Positions 12,299 to 25,512 of a stretch of 64,000 nt of DNA are shown one piece after another. A program made the position numbers and the translations under genes. The stretch covers positions 69,026,368 to 69,090,367 of the forward strand of contig NC_058337.1 of NCBI RefSeq assembly GCF_905475395.1, given 5' to 3'. The DNA is from Chrysoperla carnea (taxonomy: Eukaryota; Arthropoda; Insecta; Neuroptera; Chrysopidae). Position 1 is the first letter of the stretch. Each line of letters opens with the position of its first letter. The notes below the pieces were generated by a model, which did no database searches, had not been told where the DNA came from, and saw only the letters and a list, made by a program, of their open reading frames with translations.

Positions 12299-12601
12299 GT
12301 AGAGGTAAAGGAGGAGGATCTCTTTTGGCTGTGCAATCTGTTTGGCAAAAAGTGGTACCAAAATAGCATTAAATAAATTGGATACAATGGCGCTCGTGTA
12401 GCAGAGTGCATATAGCGGAGTGTAAGTGTATGTGTATATGTATGCATGCATATGTATGAACTCATAAATAAAAGAATAGGAAAATAGTATAATATTATAA
12501 AATCTTTGTATGAACTGCATGCCCTCTGGAACACCAATCTTAATTTAATGCAATTTTAGGGTCCCTTTTTCAACAAAAAGATTGTGCTCCTTTACCTCTA
12601 C
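12299..12601. mobile_element. MITE with GTAGAGGTAAAGGAG termini
   Basis: Left end GTAGAGGTAAAGGAG continues with ATCTCTTTTGG. The right end is its inverted copy (CAAAAAGATTGTGCTCC, then TTTACCTCTAC). Arms are about 30 bp with few mismatches and the interior of ~240 bp is non-coding. An extra inverted TTTACCTCTA lies just outside the left end at 12272. It sits in the 1.2-kb gap between the divergent SET and MetAP2 genes, so it may lie in promoter sequence. Confidence 0.7.
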
Positions 12602-13383
12602 AATCCATAAATCCATAAAATATACATATATGTGGTCATTTGGTGAACTTATACTTTTGAAAAACCATTTTAATCGCGACCATGAGGGAAGTACGGCTGT
12701 GCAACTCTAAAATAATTTTTGCCATTGAATAGAAATGAACTCATATTATACAATTTTAATTTCTTCGTAAAATATCTTTTAATTTGTCCCGACTCAAGGC
12801 TTAAAGGCGGTGAGTGGCGCAAAAGAGAGATTGTTTTACTTGTGTGACTATAATATCACTCGGTAGGTTCTTCAAAACATTGTGCATGTATTTTTACGCT
12901 TTTCGAGACAAAATAATTTTCTTTATATGAGATTTTCGGCCGTTTCCAAACATTGGAAGGGAGGCTGAAATTATGTGATACTAGAAGCTAGGACGATTTC
13001 ATTCAAGTATCTTTTAGCCATGGTTGGGTGTTTCCACAATCAAAGATTTAATACCATCAAGTTTCTTGGTAGCATAAATAATTTTGTTCCATATCTTTGA
13101 AAATGTTAACACCGCATCATGGACTTGTGTATTTTTTTGTTTGAATATGGAGGTTGTTTGGGTGTTCTACAGGAATATTTAATTAATGAAAAAAATCCTG
13201 AAAAAATCAAAATCATCAGAATATTTCCCGAGTCTTGTGAAATAAAGGAAGTATAATAAAGCAGATTTTAAAAACAGATTATCAATAACGATTAGAAGTT
13301 TGAAATTAATCTAAAATTTTTAACTGTCAATTGGGGCTTTGTGCACTTTGCAATTGGTATTCTTTTACATTGAAAACATAACC
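12602..13383. other. MetAP2 upstream region
   Basis: Between the MITE and the MetAP2 start codon. It should contain the MetAP2 promoter and 5' UTR, but I see no TATA box or initiator that I would trust. Confidence 0.4.
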
Positions 13384-15370
<1,987 letters not shown>

Positions 15371-15466
15371 TTTGAACTCTTATTTTTTCTACAGTTATTT
15401 TTGTTTATATTGTAATTGATTTATTGTATACATATATTTGTGATGTTTAGGCATTGCAATTAATTC

Positions 15467-15472
15467 AATAAA
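15467..15472 (+). promoter_or_regulatory. MetAP2 poly(A) signal
   Basis: Consensus AATAAA about 97 nt past the MetAP2 TAA stop, followed by a T/GT-rich stretch (TTTGTTTTTTATG). Confidence 0.6.
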
Positions 15473-15707
15473 ATTATGTATATTGGCGTTTGCATTAATT
15501 TGTTTTTTATGATTTTTTTATTTTGCTTATCATCTTAGACCTATGTCAGTGATAATCGTAACCTTATTAACGGTCTCGCGCATGATATTAATTGCGCCTA
15601 TTCAATTTCTATTCTGTTTTATAAAATAACTTTTTAATATTTTGTTTTTAAACAGAGTAAAAATAGAATAATGTTAATTCAATTGCTTTCTTTACTTTCT
15701 GTACTAT

Positions 15708-16284
15708 TTAAGGTAGTTCGGCTGTTTCAGCAAGTACTGTGAATGTCCATTTTTTTTGCTTCAAAAAAATTTTCATCATGAAGAAAATTTATCATAGATT
15801 CAGTTTATGCAAAAAAAAAGAAAAAAAAATTATCTTTCGACGAGCGAGCTTTCCAAAAAGAAAACATTAAAAAACTTCGCTTTTTCAAGTTTCTGAAGCG
15901 GATGTCAGAAGCTTGGATGGAAGAGCAAAAGCAAAGCACAGAAATTGTAATGGATAATCTTTTGAAATATTACCTTTTTATCAATAAAAAATAAATTCGT
16001 AATAGGTAGGTTATGCTGTTACAATTTTCATCGATAGCGGCATGGTGGGAGTGAGAGGGGGCAGCGATCCGAAGATTATTATAATCATGGCGGGCTCAAT
16101 TACTTAATTAATCAACTTGACGTATAAATTTCATCCTTTACGATATTTTAAAAGTTTTTTATTACATTTCCGTGATACGAACATTTTCAATGTTCATTAA
16201 TTTTATTCATAACTTAGATTTAAATTCAATGAGTATAAATTAGTTGGCAACTTGACTAATTACGTGACGGTCGAACTACTTTAA
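15708..16284. mobile_element. MITE A, TTAA-bounded, GTAGTTC termini
   Basis: Begins TTAAGGTAGTTCGGCTGT at 15708 and ends with the inverted version, which reads TTAAAGTAGTTCGACCGTC from the right. The interior has A- and T-runs and no transposase frame. TTAA at both edges is the insertion target of piggyBac-type elements, although the terminal bases after TTAA are not the usual CCC. It shares its right-hand TTAA with the next element. Confidence 0.6.
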
Positions 16285-16842
16285 GGTAGTACCTACACGA
16301 AAGTGATATTCCAAGAATTTCTCAAAACTCAGAATATAAAATATTTAATTCATAATACACTTGCTGTTAAAATTAGAAGATGATTTACCATGCCATACAT
16401 GAGATATTAGCAATTAAAAGTGACGCAATTTGTACGTGTACATGGGAGAAGTGTATAAAAATACACAAATTTACAAATATTATATTTATTTACCAATGAA
16501 TGACGTCCACCATCTCTATGAAAAACTAATATAATGTAGAATACTATATTTAGAAAATATATAAATAAAAATAAAAATTATTTACCATATAGTTTCGATA
16601 AAAAACTTAAATAAATAACTCGTTTTAGCGATGATTTTTGTGGAAAAGATATGAAGACTAATGTTAAAGGCATATGTCATAGTGTGTGTGCTTATATGCA
16701 TACTAGAAACAGTAGTGAGGAACTACAGTCTTATGAAAATAATATATGGTATATGTATAATAGTCATAGCACAGTTAATGCACTGAATGATAGTATTAGT
16801 CCAAAACTTTTTGACTGGACGGTCGCGGAGGAACTACCTTAA
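16281..16842. mobile_element. MITE B, TTAA-bounded, abutting MITE A
   Basis: Left end TTAAGGTAGTACCTACACG; right end read inward TTAAGGTAGTTCCTCCGCG. It shares TTAARGTAGT with both ends of MITE A and lies directly against it with one common TTAA. A 63-codon frame inside (16651-16842) runs into the terminal repeat and is taken as chance. An alternative reading is one composite element from 15708 to 16842. Confidence 0.55.
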
Positions 16843-17253
16843 TTCTTATTTATGTATGAATGTGATGTGATGTTTAGGTAACAAAAAAATTGGCTCAAAT
16901 TGATTGATTTTTGGGTAGAAGAAGATTACCATTCTTATTAAAAACAGTCTGTTTTCAATGAGGAAGTTCTGGAAAAGTATATTTCTTTGTTATAACTATT
17001 TTTTGTCACCAATTCAAGTGAGGAGTATACAAATATTTTTAATCCTCTTTCTAATCACAACAGTTTGAAAAAAATACGAAATATATAAGCGCACTCATGG
17101 TAATCAGGAAAACTAAACCAAAAACGTTCAAATTTAGTTGCTACGTATAAGAAGTTTTTCTAAAATGAAAACCTATCATTCAGGGTTAAAGCTGAAAAAA
17201 CATATTATAAGAAAGTCTGACACACAGTATACACTGTCGGAATTTCTGATTGT

Positions 17254-17298
17254 CTGAGAGACCGAAAAGGGGGACCATCTTCCCTCTTTGTCTCTCAG
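17254..17298. repeat. Short inverted repeat / hairpin
   Basis: CTGAGAGACCGAAAAGGGGG can fold on TCCCTCTTTGTCTCTCAG across a 7-nt loop. Probably a relic of a TIR element. Confidence 0.5.
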
Positions 17299-18198
17299 CC
17301 TGACAAAGCGCTATATTAATATTTTGAATCACTTTATAAACACGTGCATGCCTGTGTATTTCATAAAGGTAATATAAGACAGCCGAAGGCAGCTATACGC
17401 GTGCTTTTTTAGGTCTCTATAACAATCAACCGTTTGGATGGCCACATTACGGTTCTATGTTATTACTTCTATGGTTCTGTGTCATATTTTCCCATAAAAT
17501 ACTTAAGAATAAAGTGTAATACTTGAAACCGAGTTCAAGTCGCTTTTGTTTTTTAAAATTTAGGATAATCTGATTTATGTTTCATGCTTTAGGAGAGGGT
17601 GAGTGTTATTATTTTTATAAAAAAATAAACAAAACAAAAAATATTTAAGGTCAAATACCTTATTAAATCTCCTTTTAAAGAGTTTATCAATTTGGTCTAA
17701 ATACGGTTTAAGGTTCAATATTTATAAAACGGACTATAAACATAATAAAAATAGATTAAAATATAATATTATTTTCTGTTTATTGTATTCAGTAAAATGA
17801 CTGATTTATGATAAATTAATTTTGATAGTCCTAATCAAATTTTTTATCAATTTTTTTTTTGTTCTCAAGAGGATTATGAATATTTTTTATTAAGGATAGT
17901 TACAACACCTTGCCCACTCGATAAAAGCAAAACAGGTAAAAAATAAGTTTTTATATTATTAGTTAAATTATATTAAATAATTTTTATTTTTTCTAAATAA
18001 GAAAACGACGAACAAAAATGTAACGTCTCAACAAAACACGCCATTCTATATAGGTATGTACAGAGAATATATGTATTGGTAAAATAGTCTCTGGGTATAT
18101 GTACGGTTTTATCGTTGTTATGTTATATATTAAACTTTAAGTCTTTAGGCCGCCATTTATTTGGTTTTCGAAAGTATTTTACAGAATTTTGAATCTTT

Positions 18199-18612
18199 TT
18201 TCGAAAATGTTTTACAAGACTACTAGTTGAAGCTACCTGCAAATTTTAACTCTCTATGTTTTATAGTTTTGGAGAAAGTGAACTCCAAAATTATGTCTTA
18301 ATTGTACTCCAAAAGTTGTTTAGTTTATTGTAAGAAACATTTTTTACATTTAAACTTTTGTTCTATCCCTAACGGTTTACAATATGGATGGAATACGGTT
18401 TACAAAAATCAGCTTGATATCTTTTTTCGTTTTTGATTTATCGTGTTATCATAGATAGATAGACGAATCTGGGAGAATAACCGAAAATGGACTAATTTGT
18501 TTTTATGAACTCCTATACCAAAGTTCTGTTCGTAGCGTCAATATTTTTAGGCGTTACAAACTTGGGACTAAACTTGGAATACCTTGATATATGTATATAT
18601 TATATATATACA
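18199..18612 (-). mobile_element. mini-me-like element, partial copy
   Basis: Minus-orientation copy with the core GCGTTACAAACTTGGGACTA at about 18552-18572 and the conserved ACGGTTTACAA block near 18376. The GTCY run is replaced by ATAG/ATAC units. The palindromic end is missing; it extends instead into an internal segment (TTTTATAGTTTTGGAGAAA) also seen in the copy at 28759. Confidence 0.65.
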
Positions 18613-19589
18613 AGATATAAAAACCCACGGAAATAAAATATAGACCATATAAAAGAAGAAAAACAAGGCTTCTTATGAATTTAGTTTTTAGAATTTTCTT
18701 AACCCCCGACTCACGAAGAATCAGGTAATTTTAGTGCATGTAATTATTAAAAATAATTATACATAAGATAATAAGGAATAGTTCATTTAAGTAAATTAAA
18801 TTTTTCGTTTTTTAATAAAATTTTCTATTAATCTGCGTTACATAAGTCTACGTTACACACCAAGCTGAGTCTCATTTTTCGCACGGACTTAACATTTAAA
18901 TTGTTAAATATTCTTATAAGTATAAGCAATTTATAAACCCGACAAAAAAAAGTTTTTCTGGAAATTTCAAGGTGTTTTAACAACTTCTTAAAGAGTGTAA
19001 GACCTTGTACCTAAGTATAGCGGAATATAAAAAATTTGTACAGTTTTGCAATTCTAAAATGCAATGTTTAAATATTTGAAGTATTTGAAATTGATAAGAT
19101 TTATTAAAAAAAATTCGCACAGAATATACTTACCTAAAATAATAACTTGTAATTCTGTATTATTTATAAATAGAATGGAAGTGATGTTATCGCCGACTTA
19201 AGTAACTTTACGCTCGGGTCCGTTTATCGGAATATTATCTATTAAGCTAAATAAAAAAATTTATATGAAATATACGTATACTTATATGGATGAATAATTA
19301 TAAAATTCAAAATACAAATTTTATCTTCTTGTAAACCTTTCAAGTAATAAATCAAGTAGAATGTGGTAAGTATTAATTACTGATTGTTCAATTATCATTT
19401 AAAGCTGAGATTAAACCCCAAAAACTAAACACATTTTACGAGGTGGAGATCTATAAAGGCTGTTTTTTTTATACTGGCATATGCTTGAAATTCTAAAAAT
19501 TTAGATATATTTGAAAAAAAATGCTTTAAACACAAAATGTAGAGTTCATAGGCACAAATTTACCCAAGTATTAATTCGACATGGATTTT

Positions 19590-19745
19590 CATGGCTAATG
19601 AAAATATCTCACTCTGTTTCATAACTGGTAAGAGATAGAAGAACACTTTAAATTAAAAAGTGGTTTCATATTAAAAGGCATACATTGTTGTTTGAGCCTT
19701 TCTCTTGAAAATCGAATTGATTGGACCGAAATAATTGATCAAAAC
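19590..19745. repeat. Weak dispersed repeat
   Basis: The segment with AGAAGAACACTTTAAATTA recurs inverted at about 45770-45870 and in a more diverged form at 7880-7980. Its nature is unknown. Confidence 0.4.
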
Positions 19746-21419
19746 CACACAATAATTGTTAATCTTGTCAATACCAAATTTTCATCAAAATAACGATTTT
19801 TTTTTAACAAAGGATAAAATAAAGTAGAATTAAATGCTACACTTTGTTCTTTTCTACAATCTCCAAAGGCCAAACTGACTTTTTTCTACACTCTCGTACG
19901 AAAGATTTGTTTTCTTAATAAGTGTGGTTTTCAATTCCGACCTCAAATGCCTTATTTCCTCAACTAATTCAAGATAAAGTATTTAAAGCGACTAAATGCG
20001 TCTTCTAACATAATTGTAGTATGTGCATCAAATTTGTAGGATAGAGTGTTGTATAGTATTGATGATAATACTTTGGATCACCTTTAATATAGTGAAAAAG
20101 ATATTTGATTGTTATCTACGAGTAATAACTGTAGGTATGAAGGCACAGTTTCTGAGAGAAAAGTTGTTCATGTGATTTTGTTTTCAAGAAAAATAGAAAA
20201 ACAATTTTTTTTAGTGTTGAATATATATTTATTTATAAGTTAATGGTCCATTCATGTTTTAAATCGCTGTTATTGCAGAGTATTTTATTATATATTGTCA
20301 GTTTTAAATATTAGGTGGCATGTTAAAATAGTGCGATTTCTATTTTTTTGGATACAACTCTAGAACTTTGTATATAGTTTTCAGAAACTATAAAATGAAA
20401 TCTTTAAAATGATCGTCAAATTAAAAAAAGTGATAAATTGGCAATTGAAATTGATCATTTTCGTATATTTCGGTTATGGCAAGTCGAATAAAGTCACTGC
20501 CACTTCGATCCGACCTAAGTTAAATGTGGGGCATTGTTTTCGGAAAAATTGGTTAATTTTCGAAAAATGGGAATAATCTAAATATATCCGAAATGCGAGA
20601 CATAAACTTATGTAGACCAATGGGGAGTTTAATAAAATCATTCTCTACTCAAGCCAAGCTATAGTTGGCTTGGAAGCATTATATTGTAACAAAAATAGAA
20701 CAATGAGCCCCCAGGTTATACTATGGTCCGCATCAAACATAGGGGCGATATTATTCGTCTCTCCACGGTCGAAATTTGTGGGGTTCGTACTCTGCATGTC
20801 CGATTTAAAAATTATTATCAATCCAAAATTATATTTCGATTTGTTTTTCACAATATTATTATAACGAGTGGTCTTTGGATGGAGTCTCTTTGGATTTGGT
20901 ATGCCTCCTTGGCCTTTTTAACTCTACTTCCGGCTCTGAATCTGGGAGTATCTTGTTTTTAAAAGTTGCATTCGGTTTTATACACAAATTCTTCTCCTCT
21001 TTCAATTTTCCTTCTTAAGACATAAAAAACGACATTTGCTACATTTTAAAAAACGGGTTTGAAAACCATAAAGGTAAAATGTAAAATCAAGGTACAGCAC
21101 TCAAGCCTATAACTTAAACAATAATATAATTTACGTGTATATACAATAAACACGTTTGACATCATTCACAAATCCCTTTAACTTAGATAAATAAATTCAA
21201 TTATTATTGTCATAATCTTTTTCAAGGATATTATTCAATTTTTTACAATTATTTGAAAATAAATTTTAATTATAATGTAGGTAATCTAATTAGATTATAT
21301 AAAGAAAAATTTTAATGGTAACAAACTAATAATAATGGAATAGTCAAAATCATCCACACTAAACAAACAAAAAAGTGTGATATATTTTTTTTTTCGTTAA
21401 AATTACGCAATATTTGCAG

Positions 21420-21649
21420 GCATGTAACTAAGCGTATGTAATACTCCTATATTGCAGCAGAGAGAGAGAGGTACGGGCGAAAACATCATTATGCAGGTGA
21501 TATATTACTTTCACTCTATTGACGCAGGACCTTGGCCAATAGTAAAATAAGTTATTTTGCTCTGTCTCGCTTGTTTTTGCCGGTCTCTCTCATAGAGAAA
21601 CATAGGGAGATGGCATTATAGGAGTATTAAACATATGATCTAACTTTGC
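21420..21649. mobile_element. MITE with TAATACTCCTATA termini
   Basis: The left end (GTATGTAATACTCCTATATTGC) is inverted at the right end, which read inward gives ATATGTTTAATACTCC followed by TATAATGC. Complementarity continues inward through GAGAGAGAG on one side and TCTCTCTC on the other, and on to a CGGGCGAAAAC / GTTTTTGCCGG pair, so most of the 230 bp can fold into one hairpin. No coding capacity. Confidence 0.7.
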
Positions 21650-21670
21650 TATTCTTGGTCCTGTTGGACT

Positions 21671-21862
21671 TATAACACCGAAGATGTATATTTAAATTAT
21701 TTATTATTGTATATAAAAAAGTTACATAATGTTTATGTATTTGAAGGAGACGTTAGCTTGTCGACATAAATGGTCGAACTGGTTATTGAATTTAGAATCT
21801 TGTTGATGTAAACTTGGTTTCCATATAAATTGTTTCTTAGAGGATAACTTGATTCCATTACA
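21671..21862 (-). repeat. Copia remnant, 3' LTR
   Basis: 192 bp, apparently identical to 22214-22405. It is preceded (on the minus strand) by the polypurine tract at 21863-21880. Confidence 0.85.
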
Positions 21863-22213
21863 TCATTCCCCCCTCCTTAAGATGAAGAAGGGACGGGCAG
21901 AATTCGAATCTGAAGAAGAATGGTGCAGTACAATTCCTTGAAGCAACAAATAATAATACATGTTGATTGTAAGTTGATGCGTATTATTCGCTGGGACATC
22001 GATCAGTGGATAATAACACTATAGCTGTGTAGCATCCAAAAATCAAAACATGTTGACATGTTGAGTGCAGATCGCCCCCTTTGACATAACTGCTAGTATC
22101 TTCGTCCATAATATTAATCATCATAAAAGTTTATTCCGAACTTAAACATAATGATTCCCATCACCGGAGATTCCTCGTTTCCAATTTTAGTCAATTTGGT
22201 ATCGGAACCATTT

Positions 22214-22405
22214 TATAACACCGAAGATGTATATTTAAATTATTTATTATTGTATATAAAAAAGTTACATAATGTTTATGTATTTGAAGGAGACGTTAGC
22301 TTGTCGACATAAATGGTCGAACTGGTTATTGAATTTAGAATCTTGTTGATGTAAACTTGGTTTCCATATAAATTGTTTCTTAGAGGATAACTTGATTCCA
22401 TTACA
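22214..22405 (-). repeat. Copia remnant, 5' LTR
   Basis: 192 bp, apparently identical to 21671-21862. The minus-strand order is LTR, gag-like start, deleted interior. Confidence 0.85.
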
Positions 22406-24963
22406 GACTCCATCTGTTCTGGCTCTTTTAAGTGTTATGGAGTGCGCTTGAAGATGTACTATTCCAATATACTCCATTCGAAGATTTATTATATTAATTG
22501 GAAATTGTGAAAATAAAAAAGTTCAATGTTTATCACAGGGTACCGCACGTGTACTCAAGAGGATTCTCTTTTTTAAAATGACAAAATCTATTAATTAAAT
22601 TCAAGTAAAGCCTATGGGACTGTCATTTATCCAGTACTTTCATCTCCTTTTTATATCGAAATATGTTTTTTGCGGTTTTTAAGGATTTGTGCACCTTTAG
22701 AGTCTCCTCCAAATAATCTAGGGGATGAAAATGCAAATTAATGATCAGAAATTACCAACTTTCCAGCACACCCATCCCTATATCTGCCTTCAGCATTGTA
22801 GCTTAACCAAACGAATGGTCCGTCTTTTATTTAGTTTTTCTGTTTGAAAGGTGACTTAATGTTCTATTTGAAAGGTGAGAGTTTAACTGAGCTAGAGTGT
22901 TGAAAATTGGTGTGTAAGTTTGTTCTGATAGTCTCAACGAAGTGCTACTGTGAGGTAAATTTTTTCACCCTTTTTTTATCATATTACGTAAACAAAAAAT
23001 CTATGAAATGGACATCAAATTTGAGAGAAAAAAGTAAGACTTTCAAAAGAGTACCTATAACATGCGTCTCACGTCAGGTGCGTCAAGACAAACATTATCC
23101 TTTTTTGCTTCTATACAAATTGTTTTAAATAATAAAATTTCTCATTGCCATAACAACAGTTCGAGTCTTAGAGCATCTTCAAGCTTACTTTATTACACAA
23201 CTACTTAAAATGAGCCCTGTTAGAGCTCAAGCGAGACTCAATAAAAGAAAGAAATACTCAATAAAAAAGTTGCATGTCTGCAAACATTGTATATTTTAAC
23301 GAAACAAAGTGTGTTTTCATTGTTATAGTGTATTATTTTTCCATGATATAACTTGTTAGACTTGGAGCCACTAATAAAAAATTTTAAGTCATTTGTTACA
23401 ATTAAAAGAGATTAAATAACCTACGTCATTATTGAAAGGTCACGGCGAAATGATGGACACAGCGCGGTCATCGGGATGTAATCTCAGAATCAGTAAATGA
23501 ACTTGTATTAAGCCTAATTTTATTTGTTACAGGCTAATTTTTTTTTATAAACAATCATTTTTCATCAATCAAAAACGAAAATCATGCTATTGCCATTTTG
23601 ATGATTCCAAGTAGGCGCTTTGCCACCGTAAACAGGTACTTTGGGGCGGCATCGTGGCTATTTGAAACTATACAAAAAGTGTGACTTGATAATTTTCATC
23701 ATAATAACTACGTTTACGCCCCGATAACCAGCTATGATCATAATTTATCTTTTCAAGATTCATGTAATTCAACTAAATAAGAGCCGCCTTACTAATTGTA
23801 ACAAATGATTATAAATTTTGTGTCAGTATCTCCCAGTCTATTTATCAAATCAATTCAACTAAAAGTATTAAGGTGAATTATGTAACCCGTATTTTCCAAT
23901 GACACAATACACAAGAGAATTGTAATAATCAATAAAACTAAGTTTTGCTGTTACTACTCAACAATGGCAAAAACCTATTTGTTGGATTGATGAAATACAC
24001 TCATACTTAACACAGATTCGTAAACTTAGGTACTCCTTCTTATAGTTTCCTCATTCAACAACCAGAATCTAAAGTTGCGGCATTCTCTATCGAGCATATC
24101 TAGTGTATAGGGCATCTTAAGAATAACGTAACGAACACCAGAAAACTGTGTAAATAGGAGAGGGTATTCTAAGACGAATAGTAATTTTTGATTGTACGTA
24201 ATTTCTTGACTAATTATAAGAATAACACAAAGGTATATTGCGGTCAATGAAATTGCAACAAAACTGTATATCAGATATTTTTGGTGACATTAAAACTCAT
24301 ATTAAATAATGTGTATTTTTCAACCACCAAACATATCTGATATGTCGATTGTGTGACAAGATACATACATTGACTATAATATTCTGTCAAACCATTTTTC
24401 GCTAAAATTTAATACTTTTAGAGATAAATATCGGTTGCAATAACTAATGAGTTTTAATAGAGATTTTTGAAGAAAAAAAATTCTTAAACTAGAACAAATT
24501 TGCAATGTTTTAACGCACTTGAAACGTATACAAAAACACTCTCCATTTAATTATCTATTTCCTTCAAGTATTTTGAAGATCTTGGCCAATTTTTTCCCCG
24601 GGTACGGAACCCTAACCTCGCACTTGAGACATAGCTAAGAACCTTTTCTCCGTTAAATTACCTTTCAAACGAAACAAAAAAAAAATAAATAAAATCGGTT
24701 CATCCGTTTAGGCGCTACGATGCCAAAGACAGGCACACACACATAGCGGGCAAAATTATAACACCCCTTTTTTTTAGTTCTTGGGTTAAAAACAATGAAA
24801 TCTGTGTGTAGCGTGAGTCAAACTATATAGATCTCAAATCAAGTGAAGGTAGTATTTGACAATCATTTCAGAACGACTGGAAATTTGAAAGGCTGTTTTC
24901 AAAGTATAACAGGTTTCAAGACCGAGTTAGGAAGATATCTCTTTCTTTCGAGTATAGAAAAAA
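22406..24963. other. Intergenic, no gene seen
   Basis: AT-rich. The only recognisable item is a diverged repeat fragment at about 24590-24790 with GGTACGGAACCCTA and AATCGGTTCATCCGTTTAGG blocks, typical of old insect retroelement 3' ends. A related GGTACGGATCCCTAAA block occurs at about 46836. Confidence 0.45.
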
Positions 24964-25512
24964 ACAAGTGAAAACAAACAATTGACTGAGTTAATTGTTT
25001 AAATACCATGTATAGACAGTGCTGATTACTCTATCACATTACACACACATACATGTCACACATATATAACTGACATTCCGATATAAAACATACTATACAG
25101 TTTGCGCCTAATTTGCGCTCTCACGCATAAACAGTGATGTTTACGAGCAAATGTTTCAAACAAAAGTTGTTTATTTTTTTATAAGGAACATTTTTTATAC
25201 TTAAACTTTTGTTCTATCTCTAACGGTTTACAAGATGGACCCAAGACCCAATTGACCTATGTTGCACATTTACGAACTTGACCTCATTTTTTACGTCCTA
25301 AGTATGGTCTAAAAATTCAGCTTGATATTTTTTTTCTTTTTAGAGTTATCGTGTCCACGGACGGACGGACGGGCGAACAACCGGAAATGGACTAACTAGA
25401 TGATTTTATGGACACCTATACCAAAATATTGTTCGTAGCATCAATATTTTTAAGCGTTACAAACTTGGGACTAAACTTAGTATACCTTGCATATTACATA
25501 TATGCATGGTAA
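24964..25512 (-). mobile_element. mini-me-like GTCY element, full-length minus copy
   Basis: Opens with the terminal palindrome (CAATTGACTGAGTTAATTG at 24982), then ATACCATGTATA, the conserved interior, a GGAC run (CGGACGGACGGACGGGC near 25358-25374), the core ACAAACTTGGGACTAAACTT, and closes with CATATATGCATGGTA. Both ends are present, so this is a good reference copy. Confidence 0.78.

Larger units (their letters stand above)
16843..21419. other. Intergenic, no gene seen
   Basis: AT-rich. Contains one hairpin (17254-17298), one GTCY-type element copy (18199-18612) and a weak dispersed repeat (19590-19745). The stretch 20640-20960 has somewhat higher GC and open frames on both strands, but none resembles a protein I recognise. 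Confidence 0.5.
21671..22405 (-). mobile_element. Internally deleted Copia-type LTR retrotransposon
   Basis: Two 192-bp direct repeats flank 351 bp of interior. Read on the minus strand, the LTR starts TGTAATGG. Directly before the downstream LTR lies a polypurine tract AAGGAGGGGGGAATGA, the hallmark of the 3' end of Ty1/Copia-like elements. Just inside the upstream LTR an ATG begins a short gag-like stretch (KLTKIGNEE after a frameshift). Nothing of protease, integrase or reverse transcriptase remains. GACT occurs at both outer edges (21667-21670 and 22406-22409), a possible 4-bp target duplication. The LTRs appear identical over their length, so the insertion or deletion event looks young. 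Confidence 0.82.

Noticed and set aside
12262-12537. Overlapping 91- and 76-codon minus frames
   Set aside because: They run across the MITE and a TA/TG-rich simple repeat; low-complexity chance frames.
16651-16842. 63-codon open frame with several cysteines and histidines
   Set aside because: It ends inside the terminal repeat of MITE B and has no motif; likely chance.
20645-20962. Overlapping open frames on both strands in a GC-richer patch
   Set aside because: None gives a recognisable domain, and the frames overlap each other; not enough to call a gene.
22265-22477. 70-codon minus-strand frame
   Set aside because: Most of it is the Copia LTR read through from flanking sequence.
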